Of a stretch of DNA of 64,000 bases, positions 34,113 to 43,815 are shown one piece after another. Source of the DNA: Chungangia koreensis. Lineage in GTDB: Bacteria > Bacillota > Bacilli > Bacillales_A > Planococcaceae. The notes under the pieces were generated by a model. The model was not told where the DNA came from, did no database searches, and saw only the letters and a program-made list of their open reading frames with translations. Where the stretch lies: contig NZ_JBHSEC010000019.1 of NCBI RefSeq assembly GCF_042651785.1, positions 124,001 through 188,000 of the forward strand, read 5' to 3'. Each line of letters opens with the position of its first letter. Positions within the stretch are counted from its first letter, which is position 1. Both the position numbers and the translations under genes were made by a program.

Positions 34113-34875
34113 TCTGATCAGGCTCCTTAAATTCGATTTCCACATCGTATCCTGTAATCGAGAACATTTCTTCAACGGTTGTACGTGCATTTTCCTCCGC
34201 CATTTGCAGAAGCCCTTGGCCAGCGGATTCTTCTATGATTAATTTCTTCGCTTCCTCTGCAAGTTCATATGCTTCTTCGATATTCGCTTCTGTCCGGAAA
34301 AGACCTTCATGGGAATAGATCTCTACATGATTGAAATCCAAAGATGGTTCACCTAAAAATTCCGCTGCGGGAAGAGTCAGTTTCATGGTCTTGTCCTTTT
34401 CATTGACATCTACGTCACCCGAATCGACCTTAGAAAAGTCCACACCCGCCTTGACAGAGCCGGGAATCACAACCAATAACTCCCTCTTAGTTCCTGGTAT
34501 ATTCAGCCCGATATCTTTTCCGAATAACTGGTTGTCTTCCCTTTCCACTAACACTTTTGTGTAAGATTCTGCGGTAGCTAACTCTTGCAAATCTATTATC
34601 TGCTCAACCACTGCCCCTTTCTTTTCCATGAAGGTACTGCCATTTGTTAAGTAGTTAAACGTTATGAAAGGAAGGGCAATCAGCAATGCAATGACAATGA
34701 GTGCAATCCATAAGTATTTGGTCTTCCAGAAGAAACGAAGGAAGCTCCGAAATGTGAAAACTTTCGGTTTACTCCATCTTCCTGCCGCTTCTTCAACTGT
34801 AACGGAAGTTTCATCCTGCGCTTTTAATTCGTTCAATAAATGTTCCAACTCTTCGATTTTCTTTTTGTTAGGCAT
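34096..34875 (-). CDS. DUF4230-domain membrane-anchored protein
   Basis: A 259-residue protein with a cytoplasmic N-terminal tail (about 1-55, basic and helical), one membrane helix near 58-80 (WIALIVIALLIALPF) and an extracellular DUF4230 domain (~95-230), with ELLVVIPGSVKAGVDFSKV and TMKLTLPAAEF typical of that family. It ends in an acidic helix. Function unknown. The ATG at 34875 follows AAGGGGAGAGG. It overlaps the start of ung, so the two are co-transcribed. Confidence 0.85.
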   Translation of the reverse strand: MPNKKKIEELEHLLNELKAQDETSVTVEEAAGRWSKPKVFTFRSFLRFFWKTKYLWIALIVIALLIALPFITFNYLTNGSTFMEKKGAVVEQIIDLQELATAESYTKVLVEREDNQLFGKDIGLNIPGTKRELLVVIPGSVKAGVDFSKVDSGDVDVNEKDKTMKLTLPAAEFLGEPSLDFNHVEIYSHEGLFRTEANIEEAYELAEEAKKLIIEESAGQGLLQMAEENARTTVEEMFSITGYDVEIEFKEPDQNATIQ

Positions 34876-35067
34876 CGGAAACCTCTCCCCTTTCTGCCCT
34901 TTTCGACAATCTATAACGTTAACAATATAGAAAAGTTCCAAGTAGAACAATGGTCCAGTTCTTGTCATTCCTCCTATACATCAATTTTGAACGGCATAAA
35001 CGCCAATCGTTGTAATTCACTCAATTTTTGTTAAAATTGAATCGTAAATAGAAAGGGGCCTTTAACG

Positions 35068-35901
35068 ATGACATTGAAAAAAACACTTACAATCGCCGGT
35101 TCTGATACATCAGGCGGCGCAGGTATACAAGCAGATTTAAAAACGTTCCAAGAACATGGCACATACGGTATGAACGTATTAACTGTAATTGCTACGATGG
35201 ATCCGGATAACGGCTGGAGCCACGGCGTCTATCCAATGTCGACTGAAGTGATTGATGCACAAGTGAAAACAGCTGCGTCCACTGGAATCGACGCTGTTAA
35301 AACAGGAATGTTGGCAAATGAGGAAATTATCGAAGCCGCAGCACGTGGTATTGAAGCAACTGGTACGGACAAGGTTGTCATCGATCCTGTTATGGTATGT
35401 AAAGGTGAAGATGAAGTATTGAATCCAGGTACAGTCGATGCGATGATCGAATATCTTCTACCTAAGGCGCTCGTCGTCACACCTAACTTATTTGAAGCAG
35501 GTCAATTAGCTGGCAACGGACCCCTACGTTCAATCGAGGACATGAAAGAAGCAGCTAAAAAAATTCATAAGCTTGGCGCAAAATACGTAGTCGTTAAAGG
35601 CGGCAAACAGTTGAAGCATGATACAGCAGCGGACCTTTTCTACGACGGGAAAACGTTCACGTTATTGGAATCTCCTAAAACTGAAACGATGTACAATCAT
35701 GGTGCCGGGTGTACATTCGCAGCGGCCATCACTGCTAACTTGGCAAACGGCCTTGATGTTTCTGAGGCAGTATTGGAAGCGAAGAAATTCGTTGCAGCTG
35801 CTATCGAACATGGCTGGAAGTTAAATCAATATGTCGGTCCAGTCTTACATGGTGCAAAAAACAAATACGGTACACCTGAGGTAACTACTCGGGAAGTGTA
35901 A
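35068..35901 (+). CDS. pdxK: Pyridoxal/HMP kinase (PdxK/ThiD type)
   Basis: A 277-residue ribokinase-like kinase. The B. subtilis homologue in the same place (ywdB, PdxK) phosphorylates pyridoxal, pyridoxine and HMP in vitamin B6 salvage. Conserved points: AGSDTSGGAGIQADLKTF near residue 9, and the C-terminal NHGAGCTFAAAI anion hole near residue 210, whose Cys marks the PdxK group rather than typical ThiD (GTGCTLS). I therefore favour B6 salvage over HMP phosphate kinase. ATG 35068 follows GAAAGGGGCC. Monocistronic, with a terminator behind. Confidence 0.9.
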   Translation: MTLKKTLTIAGSDTSGGAGIQADLKTFQEHGTYGMNVLTVIATMDPDNGWSHGVYPMSTEVIDAQVKTAASTGIDAVKTGMLANEEIIEAAARGIEATGTDKVVIDPVMVCKGEDEVLNPGTVDAMIEYLLPKALVVTPNLFEAGQLAGNGPLRSIEDMKEAAKKIHKLGAKYVVVKGGKQLKHDTAADLFYDGKTFTLLESPKTETMYNHGAGCTFAAAITANLANGLDVSEAVLEAKKFVAAAIEHGWKLNQYVGPVLHGAKNKYGTPEVTTREV

Positions 35902-35919
35902 GATCCCTGACTTTAAATG

Positions 35920-35957
35920 AAAAAGGGTAATGACGATTTTCTGTCATTACCCTTTTC
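35920..35957. terminator. Bidirectional terminator
   Basis: AAAAGGGTAATGAC ... GTCATTACCCTTTT with an 8-base loop, between convergent pdxK and the antiporter gene. Confidence 0.93.
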
Positions 35958-37766
35958 TTATTTGGTCGGATCTTTTGTTAAGACCACCAGTTGGTCCCCT
36001 TTTTCTAACGAGATTTTCTCCTTCAATGTAACAAAGTTTAATACCCCATTTTTGTTCTTCATACATAAAGGAATCCCGTGATTTAACATATTATCTTTCT
36101 TAATGGTTTCCTTCGCTTGAACCTCTATCGTTTCCAAAGAATAGCCCGTATTGATTTTTTTATTTAGCTCATTAAATGTTTCCTCTTCACCGAACAAAAT
36201 ATTCGCCTTCAACGCCGGAGCAATTTCTTTAAACTCAGGTCGTTTCGTTGATACGGGTAAAGAAAATGTATTATGGTAACCAAATTCCGGCATATAGGAT
36301 TGGCAAACAAGTGCATTGTACGCCGCATCCCCTTTCATGGCCAATATCGAGTCATATGGGGTCATATCAATTTCAAAATCGCTATGCTCAGATAGAATTT
36401 CTCCATAATACGTATGAATACCTAAGTCCTGTGCCCGATAGAGTCGGTCTCCTGAAGTGTCCGCGATCAATACATTAACGCCCATTTCCTTCAAATGATT
36501 GGCAAAGGCCACCGAAAAGCTGCTGGCTCCCACAATCAGCACTCCTGCAGAGCCATCGGTGGATAAATGTAATTTTCGCGCAAGTGGTCCCAGTGAAAAT
36601 CCATGGAAACAAACCGTCAAGAAGACCAACGCCAACGTGAGTGAAGTCAATATTGATGCATTTTGATATCCATCCCTAAGCAATAAGGATGCAAAATATC
36701 CTGAAACCACTAATGCCACAATTCCTCTCGGCGCAATCCAGCCAACAAGCGTTCTCTCTTCTAACGTCATTTCAGTGCCGATTGTCGAAATCCAAATGGA
36801 CAATGGTCTCACAATAATTAGCATGGCGATTACAAAAATCATAATCGGCCATGTGAAAATTTCCATGATTTGATCGCGCGTCAGAGATGCTGTGAGCAAA
36901 ATAAATACAGTGGATGTCAATAGTATCGAGATATTTTCCATGAAATGACCGATACTGCCAAGAGAATGTAGATATTTCTTTGACCGTGCCAATGTGAGTC
37001 CCATGATGGTTACGGCAAGCATCCCCGTTTCATGCATGATCACTTCACTTGCCGTGAAGGAAATTAATACGAAACAGAAGATGATGGGCGTCTTTAAATA
37101 CTCAGGTATTAACCCTTTCCCTACTATATAACTTACGGCGATCCCGATTAGAAATCCTAATAAGGCTGCCATGAGCGCACCACTGAAGAATGGAATGAAA
37201 TCACCAAAACTAAATGATTCTGCAGATGTAATCTTAATGATTTCATAGGCGAATAAAGCTAACAATGGGCCTATAGGGTCAACAATAATACCTTCCCATT
37301 TCAATATTGTGGAAACCCTCGGTTTTAATTTTGCTTGCCTCAAGAGCGGGATAATGACGGTAGGTCCTGTAACAACAAATAGTCCTCCGATGATAAATGA
37401 TATCTCTAAACTTAGACCTGCGATGAAATGCGCAGCTAACGAGCCGGCAATCCAGGCAATGAATGTACCGAAGGTCACGATTCGATAAACCGACTTTGAT
37501 ATCCCCTTCAATTCACGAATATCCAAGCTTGTACTACCTTCAAATAATATCAAAGCTACAGCAAGAGAAATAATCGGACTATAAAGGTCTCCCAACACTT
37601 CTTGCGGATTGACCATTCCAAATACGGGGCCGATCAAAATTCCAGCCAATGACATAATAACAATGGACGGCCATTGTATTCTCCAAGCAACGAACTGCGA
37701 GAAAATGCCGATTGAAATGATAACCACAACAGTCAAGATCGCTAATTCAGATTGAATAATAATCAC
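35958..37766 (-). CDS. Cation:proton antiporter with C-terminal RCK/TrkA-like domain
   Basis: A 602-residue CPA-superfamily antiporter. About 12-13 membrane helices fill residues 1-395, with LFEGSTSLDIREL and the helix-5 region GPTVIIPLL..LKWEGIIVDPIGPLL, where the Asp of the IVDP stretch is the usual proton/cation site. A Rossmann-like TrkA-N domain follows (~400-520, GVLIVGASSFSVAFANHL, although the glycine motif is altered) and a TrkA-C-type domain closes (~535-600). It exports Na+ or K+ in exchange for H+ and is probably gated by a nucleotide or ligand. Ion choice cannot be read. It stands alone. Confidence 0.87.
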   Translation of the reverse strand: MIIIQSELAILTVVVIISIGIFSQFVAWRIQWPSIVIMSLAGILIGPVFGMVNPQEVLGDLYSPIISLAVALILFEGSTSLDIRELKGISKSVYRIVTFGTFIAWIAGSLAAHFIAGLSLEISFIIGGLFVVTGPTVIIPLLRQAKLKPRVSTILKWEGIIVDPIGPLLALFAYEIIKITSAESFSFGDFIPFFSGALMAALLGFLIGIAVSYIVGKGLIPEYLKTPIIFCFVLISFTASEVIMHETGMLAVTIMGLTLARSKKYLHSLGSIGHFMENISILLTSTVFILLTASLTRDQIMEIFTWPIMIFVIAMLIIVRPLSIWISTIGTEMTLEERTLVGWIAPRGIVALVVSGYFASLLLRDGYQNASILTSLTLALVFLTVCFHGFSLGPLARKLHLSTDGSAGVLIVGASSFSVAFANHLKEMGVNVLIADTSGDRLYRAQDLGIHTYYGEILSEHSDFEIDMTPYDSILAMKGDAAYNALVCQSYMPEFGYHNTFSLPVSTKRPEFKEIAPALKANILFGEEETFNELNKKINTGYSLETIEVQAKETIKKDNMLNHGIPLCMKNKNGVLNFVTLKEKISLEKGDQLVVLTKDPTK

Positions 37767-37943
37767 CTACATCATTCTTTTTGTTTTCCATTACATTTAA
37801 CGTTTACTTTTTCATGTAAAGGTAAGAGAGCTACATCTTATCAAATTTATTACCCAATGTTTATTCATAACACTTCAATGATTTCATCGTTCTTTTGAAG
37901 ATTGACTTTACCACCATCAAATTGTCAATTATCCAATATGGTA

Positions 37944-37974
37944 AATGAAAAGGAACCCTTATGTAACGGGTTCC
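37944..37974 (-). terminator. Terminator of the permease operon
   Basis: Minus strand GGAACCC-GTTACATAA-GGGTTCC followed by TTTTCATTT. Confidence 0.8.
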
Positions 37975-38014
37975 CATCTGTTCTGAAATAGCCAGTTTCA
38001 ATGAATTATAGATC

Positions 38015-39043
38015 TTACCGCTGACCCGATTTCATAAGGGTCATTTTTTCTTTCAATTGTTCCCGGTTCCATTCAATGACTTCATCTGGAATTGACGTTA
38101 TTCGCTTACGTCTTTTAACTGAAGCTTGGCTGTTTGTCGCCCGTGTAAATCCTTCCATCATCGCTGACACAGCAAATATCAGGATAGCAAAGAAGATAGC
38201 TGGAGTTAAGGGAAGCCATGGTGCACCCATTAGAGAGCGGAATGTATCCCCGAAGAGGCCAGCCCATTCGTAAGAAATGGACATAGGCGGGTCACCTATC
38301 AAATCATAGGATACCTTTGTTCCTCCTAAAAACAGTTTCATCATGCCTAAATGCGTGAACAAAATTAGCGTCTCAACCAATTGCTGCCCATATAGAATAA
38401 ACAGTTTTTCACGCAATTGCGGCAACAAGTGTTTGATGATAATTCGACCATTGCTTGCCCCTAATGTTTTTGAAGCTAAAATATATTCTTGTTTATATAA
38501 CAAAGCAGATTCATTCGCAACGAGTGCAGTTACAATTGGCGCAGTTAAAAACGCCAGAATGACAATTTCAATGACGATCCGTTCAAGCAGTGTCGACGAA
38601 AATCCTTCTCTTGGCATCCATAGAATCGGAGTTAAGATGTAAATCGCAAAAATCGAAACTGGCAAGTAGTGAATCGGGTCAATAAGACTGTTAATTGCTG
38701 GTCGGAATCTGCGTAAAGATGTTCCGATAATAAAACCGATCGGAACCGCAATGAGCATCCGTAAAGCAGCGATGGCCATTGCAGACAAAATCGTATATTT
38801 TGCTCCTAAGATGATTTTGCTGAATAAGTCGTAGCCAAGCTGGTCGGTACCAAAAATATGGACAGGACTTTCAAGCCTTGGAGAAATGGGCCAGCTTTCA
38901 ACCGGACGTCCATCTTCCTCAATCCAGTAGGTTTGGCTTGGTTCATTTCCGAAAATCCATTCGTATACAAAGCTTCCAGCTAACAAACCGAAAACGATGG
39001 TAAAACCGATCACAAATAAAGGCTGTCTCCAAACATTCTTCAA
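38015..39043 (-). CDS. ABC transporter permease, DppC/OppC-like (paralogue 1)
   Basis: A 342-residue inner-membrane permease of the peptide/nickel type with a BPD_transp_1 domain. It has an N-terminal helix, the OppC-like extracellular DQLGYDLFSK stretch, five further helices, and the EAA loop around ILASKTLGASNGRIIIKHLLPQL near residue 215. I chose TTG 39043, behind AAGGGGGAG and overlapping the stop of the preceding permease (TTGA). It closely resembles the gene at 40027-41067 over its whole length. No ATPase or binding protein gene is nearby, so the complex must borrow them or do something else. Confidence 0.85.
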   Translation of the reverse strand: MKNVWRQPLFVIGFTIVFGLLAGSFVYEWIFGNEPSQTYWIEEDGRPVESWPISPRLESPVHIFGTDQLGYDLFSKIILGAKYTILSAMAIAALRMLIAVPIGFIIGTSLRRFRPAINSLIDPIHYLPVSIFAIYILTPILWMPREGFSSTLLERIVIEIVILAFLTAPIVTALVANESALLYKQEYILASKTLGASNGRIIIKHLLPQLREKLFILYGQQLVETLILFTHLGMMKLFLGGTKVSYDLIGDPPMSISYEWAGLFGDTFRSLMGAPWLPLTPAIFFAILIFAVSAMMEGFTRATNSQASVKRRKRITSIPDEVIEWNREQLKEKMTLMKSGQR

Positions 39044-39927
39044 GTGGATACTCCCCCTTTGTTGACACGGCGGAGGAAGTACCACTCACCGATACTATAT
39101 ATGATGAACACAGGGACGAAGAATACGAATACGGTCAGTAAGAAGATTTCCGTCGTAAGATGCTCTGCTAAAAAATTCATGATTCCGGGCATATTAAAGA
39201 ACAATTCCAGAATGAACAAATTTGACAACATAAACCACATCGTTTTTTTCGATTGGAAAAAGACACTGACAATGGCATTCCGATAAATATGGAAAAAGAG
39301 GATGACCAGTTTCCCAAAACCGAGAGACCTTGCGAATTCCACATACAATTTCCGCTCTTCCGCTTCAAATGTCAGCATGCTCAACCGGTATAACTGAATC
39401 ATTGGTAAAATCATTAAACACAACACAGGCAGCCAATATATCCGTTCATCTTGGATCACGGCAACTTTGGAAATCAGGACGCCTGTTTGTTTAAAAATCA
39501 TCACAACTGACAATTGGGCGAGCATTATCACTAAAATATCAGGCATGGATTCAAGAAAATAGAAAGTCAACTTAATGCGCTGTCTTGTTTTTTCCTTAAA
39601 TAACATCGTAATGAAAGTTCCTAAGATGGCAAAGATTACGGCAGCCGCCAACGCCAGTCCTAAGATTTGCAGTGAGTATTCCACGTATTCCGACAATGTC
39701 TTGGCGTAAGTATACTCTTTTACTCCCGCCCAGCCCTGGTCATATTGAAATACATAATCCTTAAGTGGAAAAAGATTTTTGACAGACTGAATGACGATTT
39801 CCACTGTTTTTTCTAACCAAAGTTCCCCTTGTTGCAACCCCCTGATGATTATTGGTAATCCGCTCATCACAATCATTGCTGCAAAAGCAATGATGATTTG
39901 CATCAGCCATTTTCCCAGACCCTTCAT
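39040..39927 (-). CDS. ABC transporter permease, DppB/OppB-like
   Basis: A 295-residue permease of the BPD_transp_1 family, the second half of a peptide-type pair. Six hydrophobic segments are visible with the EAA loop around YVEFARSLGFGKLVILFFHI near residue 205. ATG 39927 follows AGAGGGGGACT. It lies between the two OppC-like paralogues, and its stop overlaps the TTG start of the next. It diverges from textbook DppB proteins in the N-terminal extracellular part, so the transported substrate cannot be guessed. Confidence 0.8.
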   Translation of the reverse strand: MKGLGKWLMQIIIAFAAMIVMSGLPIIIRGLQQGELWLEKTVEIVIQSVKNLFPLKDYVFQYDQGWAGVKEYTYAKTLSEYVEYSLQILGLALAAAVIFAILGTFITMLFKEKTRQRIKLTFYFLESMPDILVIMLAQLSVVMIFKQTGVLISKVAVIQDERIYWLPVLCLMILPMIQLYRLSMLTFEAEERKLYVEFARSLGFGKLVILFFHIYRNAIVSVFFQSKKTMWFMLSNLFILELFFNMPGIMNFLAEHLTTEIFLLTVFVFFVPVFIIYSIGEWYFLRRVNKGGVST

Positions 39928-40026
39928 ATCGAGTCCCCCTCTTTTTCTCTCTACTGTTAAAATTCTGATAGTTAACATGATAGCATACGATCTTTATGTT
40001 AAAAACTTACTTTATAAATTCTTTTT

Positions 40027-41067
40027 TTATTTCTGTACTTGCTTTAACAGCTCCATCTTTTCACGGAGTTGCTCTCTGTTCCATTCGATCACTTCATCCT
40101 GAATACGAGTGATGCGCTTTCTTTTCCTCGGTATTAACTCAGGATTCGTTGCCCGAATATATCCTTCCATCATACTGGATATGGCAAAAATCAGAACTGC
40201 AAAAAAAGCTGCCGGTGTGAGTGGGAGCCAAGGTGCACCTACTAAGTAGCGGAATGTATCACCTAAAAGTCCTGCCCACTCATAGGAAATAGACATTGGT
40301 GGATCCGGCATTTCGGGATCGTAAGAAACTTTAGTGCCTCCTAAGAAAAGCTTCATGATTCCCAAGTGAGTAAACAAAATAAGTGTCTCCACCACTTGTT
40401 GGCCGAAAATGATGACGAGTTTTTCACGTAGTTGAGGAAGAATATGCTTAATAATCAGCCTTCCGTTCCCTGCACCGAGCGCCTTAGATGCTAAGATATA
40501 TTCCTGTGTATAAATTAAGGAAGTTTCGTTAGCTACCAATGAAATGACAATGGGAGAAGTGAGTAGTGCCAAAATAATCACTTCTATCATGATTCGTTCC
40601 ATTAAAGTTGACGTAAATCCTTCCACAGGCATTAGTAATATGGGTGACAGTATAAACACAGCAAAAATCGTCATGGGAAAATAGTGGATCGGATCCATCA
40701 GGCTATTTATGCCATGACGGTATTTACGCCAGTACGTTCCGATGATCAGGCCGACCGGAACAGCAAGTAACATCCGAAGTGCAGCCACACCCAACGCTCC
40801 TAATATCGTATACTTTGCCCCTAAAATAATCTTCGTGAGCAAATCATATCCGTGTTGATCCGTCCCGAAAATATGTATCGGATGTTCAAGTCTTGGTGAA
40901 ATCGGTTGGCCTTCCACCGGTTTTCCATTCTCTTCAATATAAAAGGTCTGACTTGGAACGTTTCCATATATCCATTCGTATACAAAACTCCCGCCAATCA
41001 GGATGGTTATCAGTACGAATCCTATTACAAAGTACGGTTGTTTCCATATGGCACTGAATTTCCTCAA
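40027..41067 (-). CDS. ABC transporter permease, DppC/OppC-like (paralogue 2)
   Basis: A 346-residue permease, clearly homologous along its full length to the one at 38015-39043: both share WKQP/WRQPLFVIGF at the N-terminus, PSQTF/YWIEE, HIFGTDQ(H/L)GYDL and SISYEWAGL(L/F)GDTFR. The EAA loop has ASKALGAGNGRLIIKHILPQL. The TTG at 41067, behind AGGGGGGA, is chosen because the conserved sequence starts there. First gene of a three-permease operon with no ATPase or solute-binding gene in reach. Probably a local duplication followed by divergence. Confidence 0.85.
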   Translation of the reverse strand: MRKFSAIWKQPYFVIGFVLITILIGGSFVYEWIYGNVPSQTFYIEENGKPVEGQPISPRLEHPIHIFGTDQHGYDLLTKIILGAKYTILGALGVAALRMLLAVPVGLIIGTYWRKYRHGINSLMDPIHYFPMTIFAVFILSPILLMPVEGFTSTLMERIMIEVIILALLTSPIVISLVANETSLIYTQEYILASKALGAGNGRLIIKHILPQLREKLVIIFGQQVVETLILFTHLGIMKLFLGGTKVSYDPEMPDPPMSISYEWAGLLGDTFRYLVGAPWLPLTPAAFFAVLIFAISSMMEGYIRATNPELIPRKRKRITRIQDEVIEWNREQLREKMELLKQVQK

Positions 41068-41174
41068 CTGAAATCCCCCCTCTTTCTCTTTTCTTAGGTT
41101 TAAAAAATTACAGCAAAGAATTGGACGTATTGCAATCTGATTTCGAAACACGAAAATCGCAATTTTTCTATGCT

Positions 41175-41184
41175 TTGCTATACT
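41175..41184 (+). promoter_or_regulatory. Extended -10 element before yojF
   Basis: TGC TATACT at 41176-41184 fits an extended -10 (TGnTATAAT type) about 38 bases before the yojF start; no clear -35. Confidence 0.4.
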
Positions 41185-41221
41185 TAAAATTGAAAGCAGC
41201 GAGTCGTTAGGAGGATTAATG

Positions 41222-41572
41222 ATGGAACCAGTAAAGACAGAGCATTTGCAGCAATTGCTTCAGTCGTTCTCTAAAAAGGATGTTTATATCCATTTGGAAA
41301 CGACTAATGGAGCATACGCTTCACATAAAGACGAAAAAGTATTTAACGCAGGCGCATTTATTCGAAATGCAGTCATCCAATATGAATTAGGTAAAGTAAC
41401 GCCAGATTTCCCTCATAGGGTTGGACTGAAACTTCCAAACGGTTGGGTTTATGCACAAGGAATTACACATTACGAAATGGATGAGCATGGCCGACTACTC
41501 ATGGCAGGGCTCGATCACGATGGAAAACTGGCGGTCGCACTTCAAATTAGCGACACTCCATTTTCTTATTAG
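41222..41572 (+). CDS. yojF: YojF family (DUF1806) protein
   Basis: A 116-residue DUF1806 protein, encoded next to bshB2 throughout Bacillus. It has the family's GAFIRNAVIQYELG and VGLKLPNGWVYAQGITHYEMD stretches. The second of two adjacent ATGs (41222) is better spaced to AGGAGG. Function unknown; the fixed pairing implies a role tied to bacillithiol metabolism. It ends 11 bases before bshB2. Confidence 0.88.
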   Translation: MEPVKTEHLQQLLQSFSKKDVYIHLETTNGAYASHKDEKVFNAGAFIRNAVIQYELGKVTPDFPHRVGLKLPNGWVYAQGITHYEMDEHGRLLMAGLDHDGKLAVALQISDTPFSY

Positions 41573-41583
41573 GAGGAATGAAC

Positions 41584-42270
41584 ATGACATTAGCAAAAGA
41601 AAAACAAGTGCTCGTCATATTCCCTCACCCGGATGATGAAGCATTCGGCGTCTCTGGAACAATATCTACGTATATTAAAATGGGTATTCCTGTAACATAT
41701 GCCTGTCTAACATTAGGTGAAATGGGAAGGAATTTAGGAAATCCTCCTTTTGCCACACGGGAAACCCTCCCACAAGTCCGTAAAAAGGAACTACAGTCAT
41801 CCGCAAAAGCAATGGGACTGACTGATTTGCGAATGATGGGTTTGCGCGATAAAACAATTGAATTCGAAGATGATGAGGATATGGTGAAACTCGTAGATGA
41901 CTTAATCACTGAGCTCAATCCGTCTCTAATTATTTCCTTCTATCCCGGATATTCTGTTCATCCGGACCATGAAGCAACGGCAAGAGCCGTAGTGCGTGCG
42001 GTTAGGAGGATGCCTGAAGCAGATCGACCAAAACTTTACCTTGTAGCATTCGCTAATAACACATTTGCAACACTCGGAACTCCTGATGTCATTCATGATG
42101 TTCGGGATGCCCAGGAAAATAAATTGAATGCCATGAAAGCTCATATCTCCCAAACAGGTTGGATGATGCCTGAAATTGAGGAAAAACTAAAAGCTGAAGA
42201 TCAGGAAATGATAGATTGGCTATCAAAGGAACGGTTTTTCCTTTATAAATGGAAGAGGGACTTTGAGTAA
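41584..42270 (+). CDS. bshB2: Bacillithiol biosynthesis deacetylase BshB2
   Basis: A zinc-dependent PIG-L/LmbE deacetylase that removes the acetyl group from GlcNAc-malate in bacillithiol synthesis, and may also act in detoxification of bacillithiol conjugates. The 228-residue protein has the zinc motif PHPDDEAFGVSGT near residue 14 and HPDHEATAR near residue 133, so the metal ligands are present. ATG 41584 is chosen for AGGAGG seven bases upstream. Operon with yojF; terminator follows. Confidence 0.93.
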   Translation: MTLAKEKQVLVIFPHPDDEAFGVSGTISTYIKMGIPVTYACLTLGEMGRNLGNPPFATRETLPQVRKKELQSSAKAMGLTDLRMMGLRDKTIEFEDDEDMVKLVDDLITELNPSLIISFYPGYSVHPDHEATARAVVRAVRRMPEADRPKLYLVAFANNTFATLGTPDVIHDVRDAQENKLNAMKAHISQTGWMMPEIEEKLKAEDQEMIDWLSKERFFLYKWKRDFE

Positions 42271-42296
42271 TTCATATTAAAGCATCGTTAACACTT

Positions 42297-42332
42297 AAAG
42301 GCTCATACTCATGATTGAGTAGGAGCCTTTTT
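42297..42332 (+). terminator. Terminator after bshB2
   Basis: AAAGGCTCATACTCA-TGAT-TGAGTAGGAGCCTTTTT. Confidence 0.9.
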
Positions 42333-42375
42333 ATAGGGTATAGTATTTTGAATAGTAGGTCTATTCCATGTTCCA

Positions 42376-42404
42376 TTGACTTTTTGCTCATCTGTTCTTA
42401 TTAT
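42376..42404 (+). promoter_or_regulatory. Sigma-A promoter of the YjiH gene
   Basis: TTGACT (42376-42381), 17-base spacer, TATTAT (42399-42404), 58 bases before the TTG start. Confidence 0.65.
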
Positions 42405-42461
42405 GTATATTCATACGATATATACGAATTATTATACACTTATTTTACAGGGGGACTATTC

Positions 42462-43808
42462 TTGAAAAAATTCTCACCATCTACATGGCTGATTTTTCTG
42501 TTGCCGTCAATTATAGGCATTTTGTTATTCATGATTCCATTACCAACTGAAGAGGGATGGAAAATCCCGGTTGCCATGCTCGCCAATTGGGTGGCAGGGT
42601 ATGTGGAGCCGATCATGCCTTGGACAGTCACCATCGTCCTCGTCATTACCGCAATTTTAACATTGGCGATGAAATTTATCCGTTCAAATGACACCCATTC
42701 ATTTATCGGTAATCTATTCAATGTGAATTGGTTTTGGACAATCGTTCGGGTATTAGGTGCGATTTTCGCCCTTATGGTCGTACTGCAATTCGGACCTGAA
42801 TCTTTTTGGAATGAAAACACTGGCGGACTATTATTAGCGCCAGATGGACTTGTTTCCTTCCTATTCACTATTTTCCTATTCGCCGGCTTGTTCCTGCCTT
42901 TTCTATTGAACTTTGGATTGTTAGAGTTTTTCGGCTCAATGATGGTCAAAATCATGCGCCCCTTATTCAAGTTACCGGGCCGATCTTCCATCGACGCTTT
43001 AGCATCTTGGATTGGGGACGGAACTATCGGAGTATTGTTGACAAGTAAGCAGTACGAAGATGGTTTCTATACGAAGAAAGAAGCGGCAATTGTCGGAACC
43101 ACATTTTCGATTGTCTCCATTACATTCGCAGTTGTTGTCATTGAGGAAATGAATTTAAGTCAATACTTCCTTCCTTACTATGGAACGGTCGTTTTAGCAG
43201 GTTTTGTCTTAGCCCTCATCATGCCAAGGATTTATCCATTATCCCGGAAGACGGAAGAATACATTGACGGCAGACCGATTGATAAGAATGCTGAAGAGTT
43301 GCCTGAAGGCTATAATGTTGTTTCGCATGGTGTAGAGAAAGCATTAGAAAAGGCGTCATCTGTAGGTTCATTCGGACAAGTCCTAAAATCCGGTTTAAAA
43401 AATGTCATTGATATGTGGGTGTTCATCCCGCCAGTCGTTATGGCATTTGGTACAGTCACACTTGTAATCGCTGAATATACACCGTTCTTTAAATGGCTTG
43501 GTTCTCCATTCATCCCGATCTTAACTGTGTTAGGAGTGCCGGAAGCAGCAGAAGCTGCTCAAACAATGGTTGTCGGATTTGCAGATATGTTCTTGCCTGC
43601 TATTTTAGGTTCAGGAATTGAATCCGAATTCACACGTTTCGTCATTGCTACGATGTCTGTTACTCAATTGATTTACATGTCCGAGGTCGGAGGACTGCTC
43701 CTCGGTTCCAAAATTCCTGTAAACTTTAAGGACCTTATCATTATCTTCTTACTTCGTACAATTATTTCTTTACCGATTATTGTCGGAGTTGCACATTTGA
43801 TTTTCTAA
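42462..43808 (+). CDS. YjiH family membrane protein (Gate/nucleoside-recognition domain)
   Basis: A 448-residue polytopic membrane protein of the YjiH family, with a Gate (nucleoside recognition) domain as in concentrative nucleoside transporters and spore-maturation proteins. About ten membrane helices are visible, with LASWIGDGTIGVLLTSKQYE near residue 180 and GFADMFLPAILGSGIESEFTRFVIA near residue 380 as family marks (given here in part). The TTG at 42462 follows AGGGGGACTATTC; a longer upstream frame lacks support. Substrate unknown. Single-gene unit with its own promoter and terminator. Confidence 0.85.
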   Translation: MKKFSPSTWLIFLLPSIIGILLFMIPLPTEEGWKIPVAMLANWVAGYVEPIMPWTVTIVLVITAILTLAMKFIRSNDTHSFIGNLFNVNWFWTIVRVLGAIFALMVVLQFGPESFWNENTGGLLLAPDGLVSFLFTIFLFAGLFLPFLLNFGLLEFFGSMMVKIMRPLFKLPGRSSIDALASWIGDGTIGVLLTSKQYEDGFYTKKEAAIVGTTFSIVSITFAVVVIEEMNLSQYFLPYYGTVVLAGFVLALIMPRIYPLSRKTEEYIDGRPIDKNAEELPEGYNVVSHGVEKALEKASSVGSFGQVLKSGLKNVIDMWVFIPPVVMAFGTVTLVIAEYTPFFKWLGSPFIPILTVLGVPEAAEAAQTMVVGFADMFLPAILGSGIESEFTRFVIATMSVTQLIYMSEVGGLLLGSKIPVNFKDLIIIFLLRTIISLPIIVGVAHLIF

Positions 43809-43815
43809 TAACCTT

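Noticed and set aside
37767..38014. Hidden gene between the antiporter and permease operon
   Set aside because: Only a terminator and promoter-like AT-rich DNA are seen; all frames are short.
42410..42435. ATACGATATATACG as an operator of the YjiH gene
   Set aside because: The symmetry is imperfect and matches no regulator I know.
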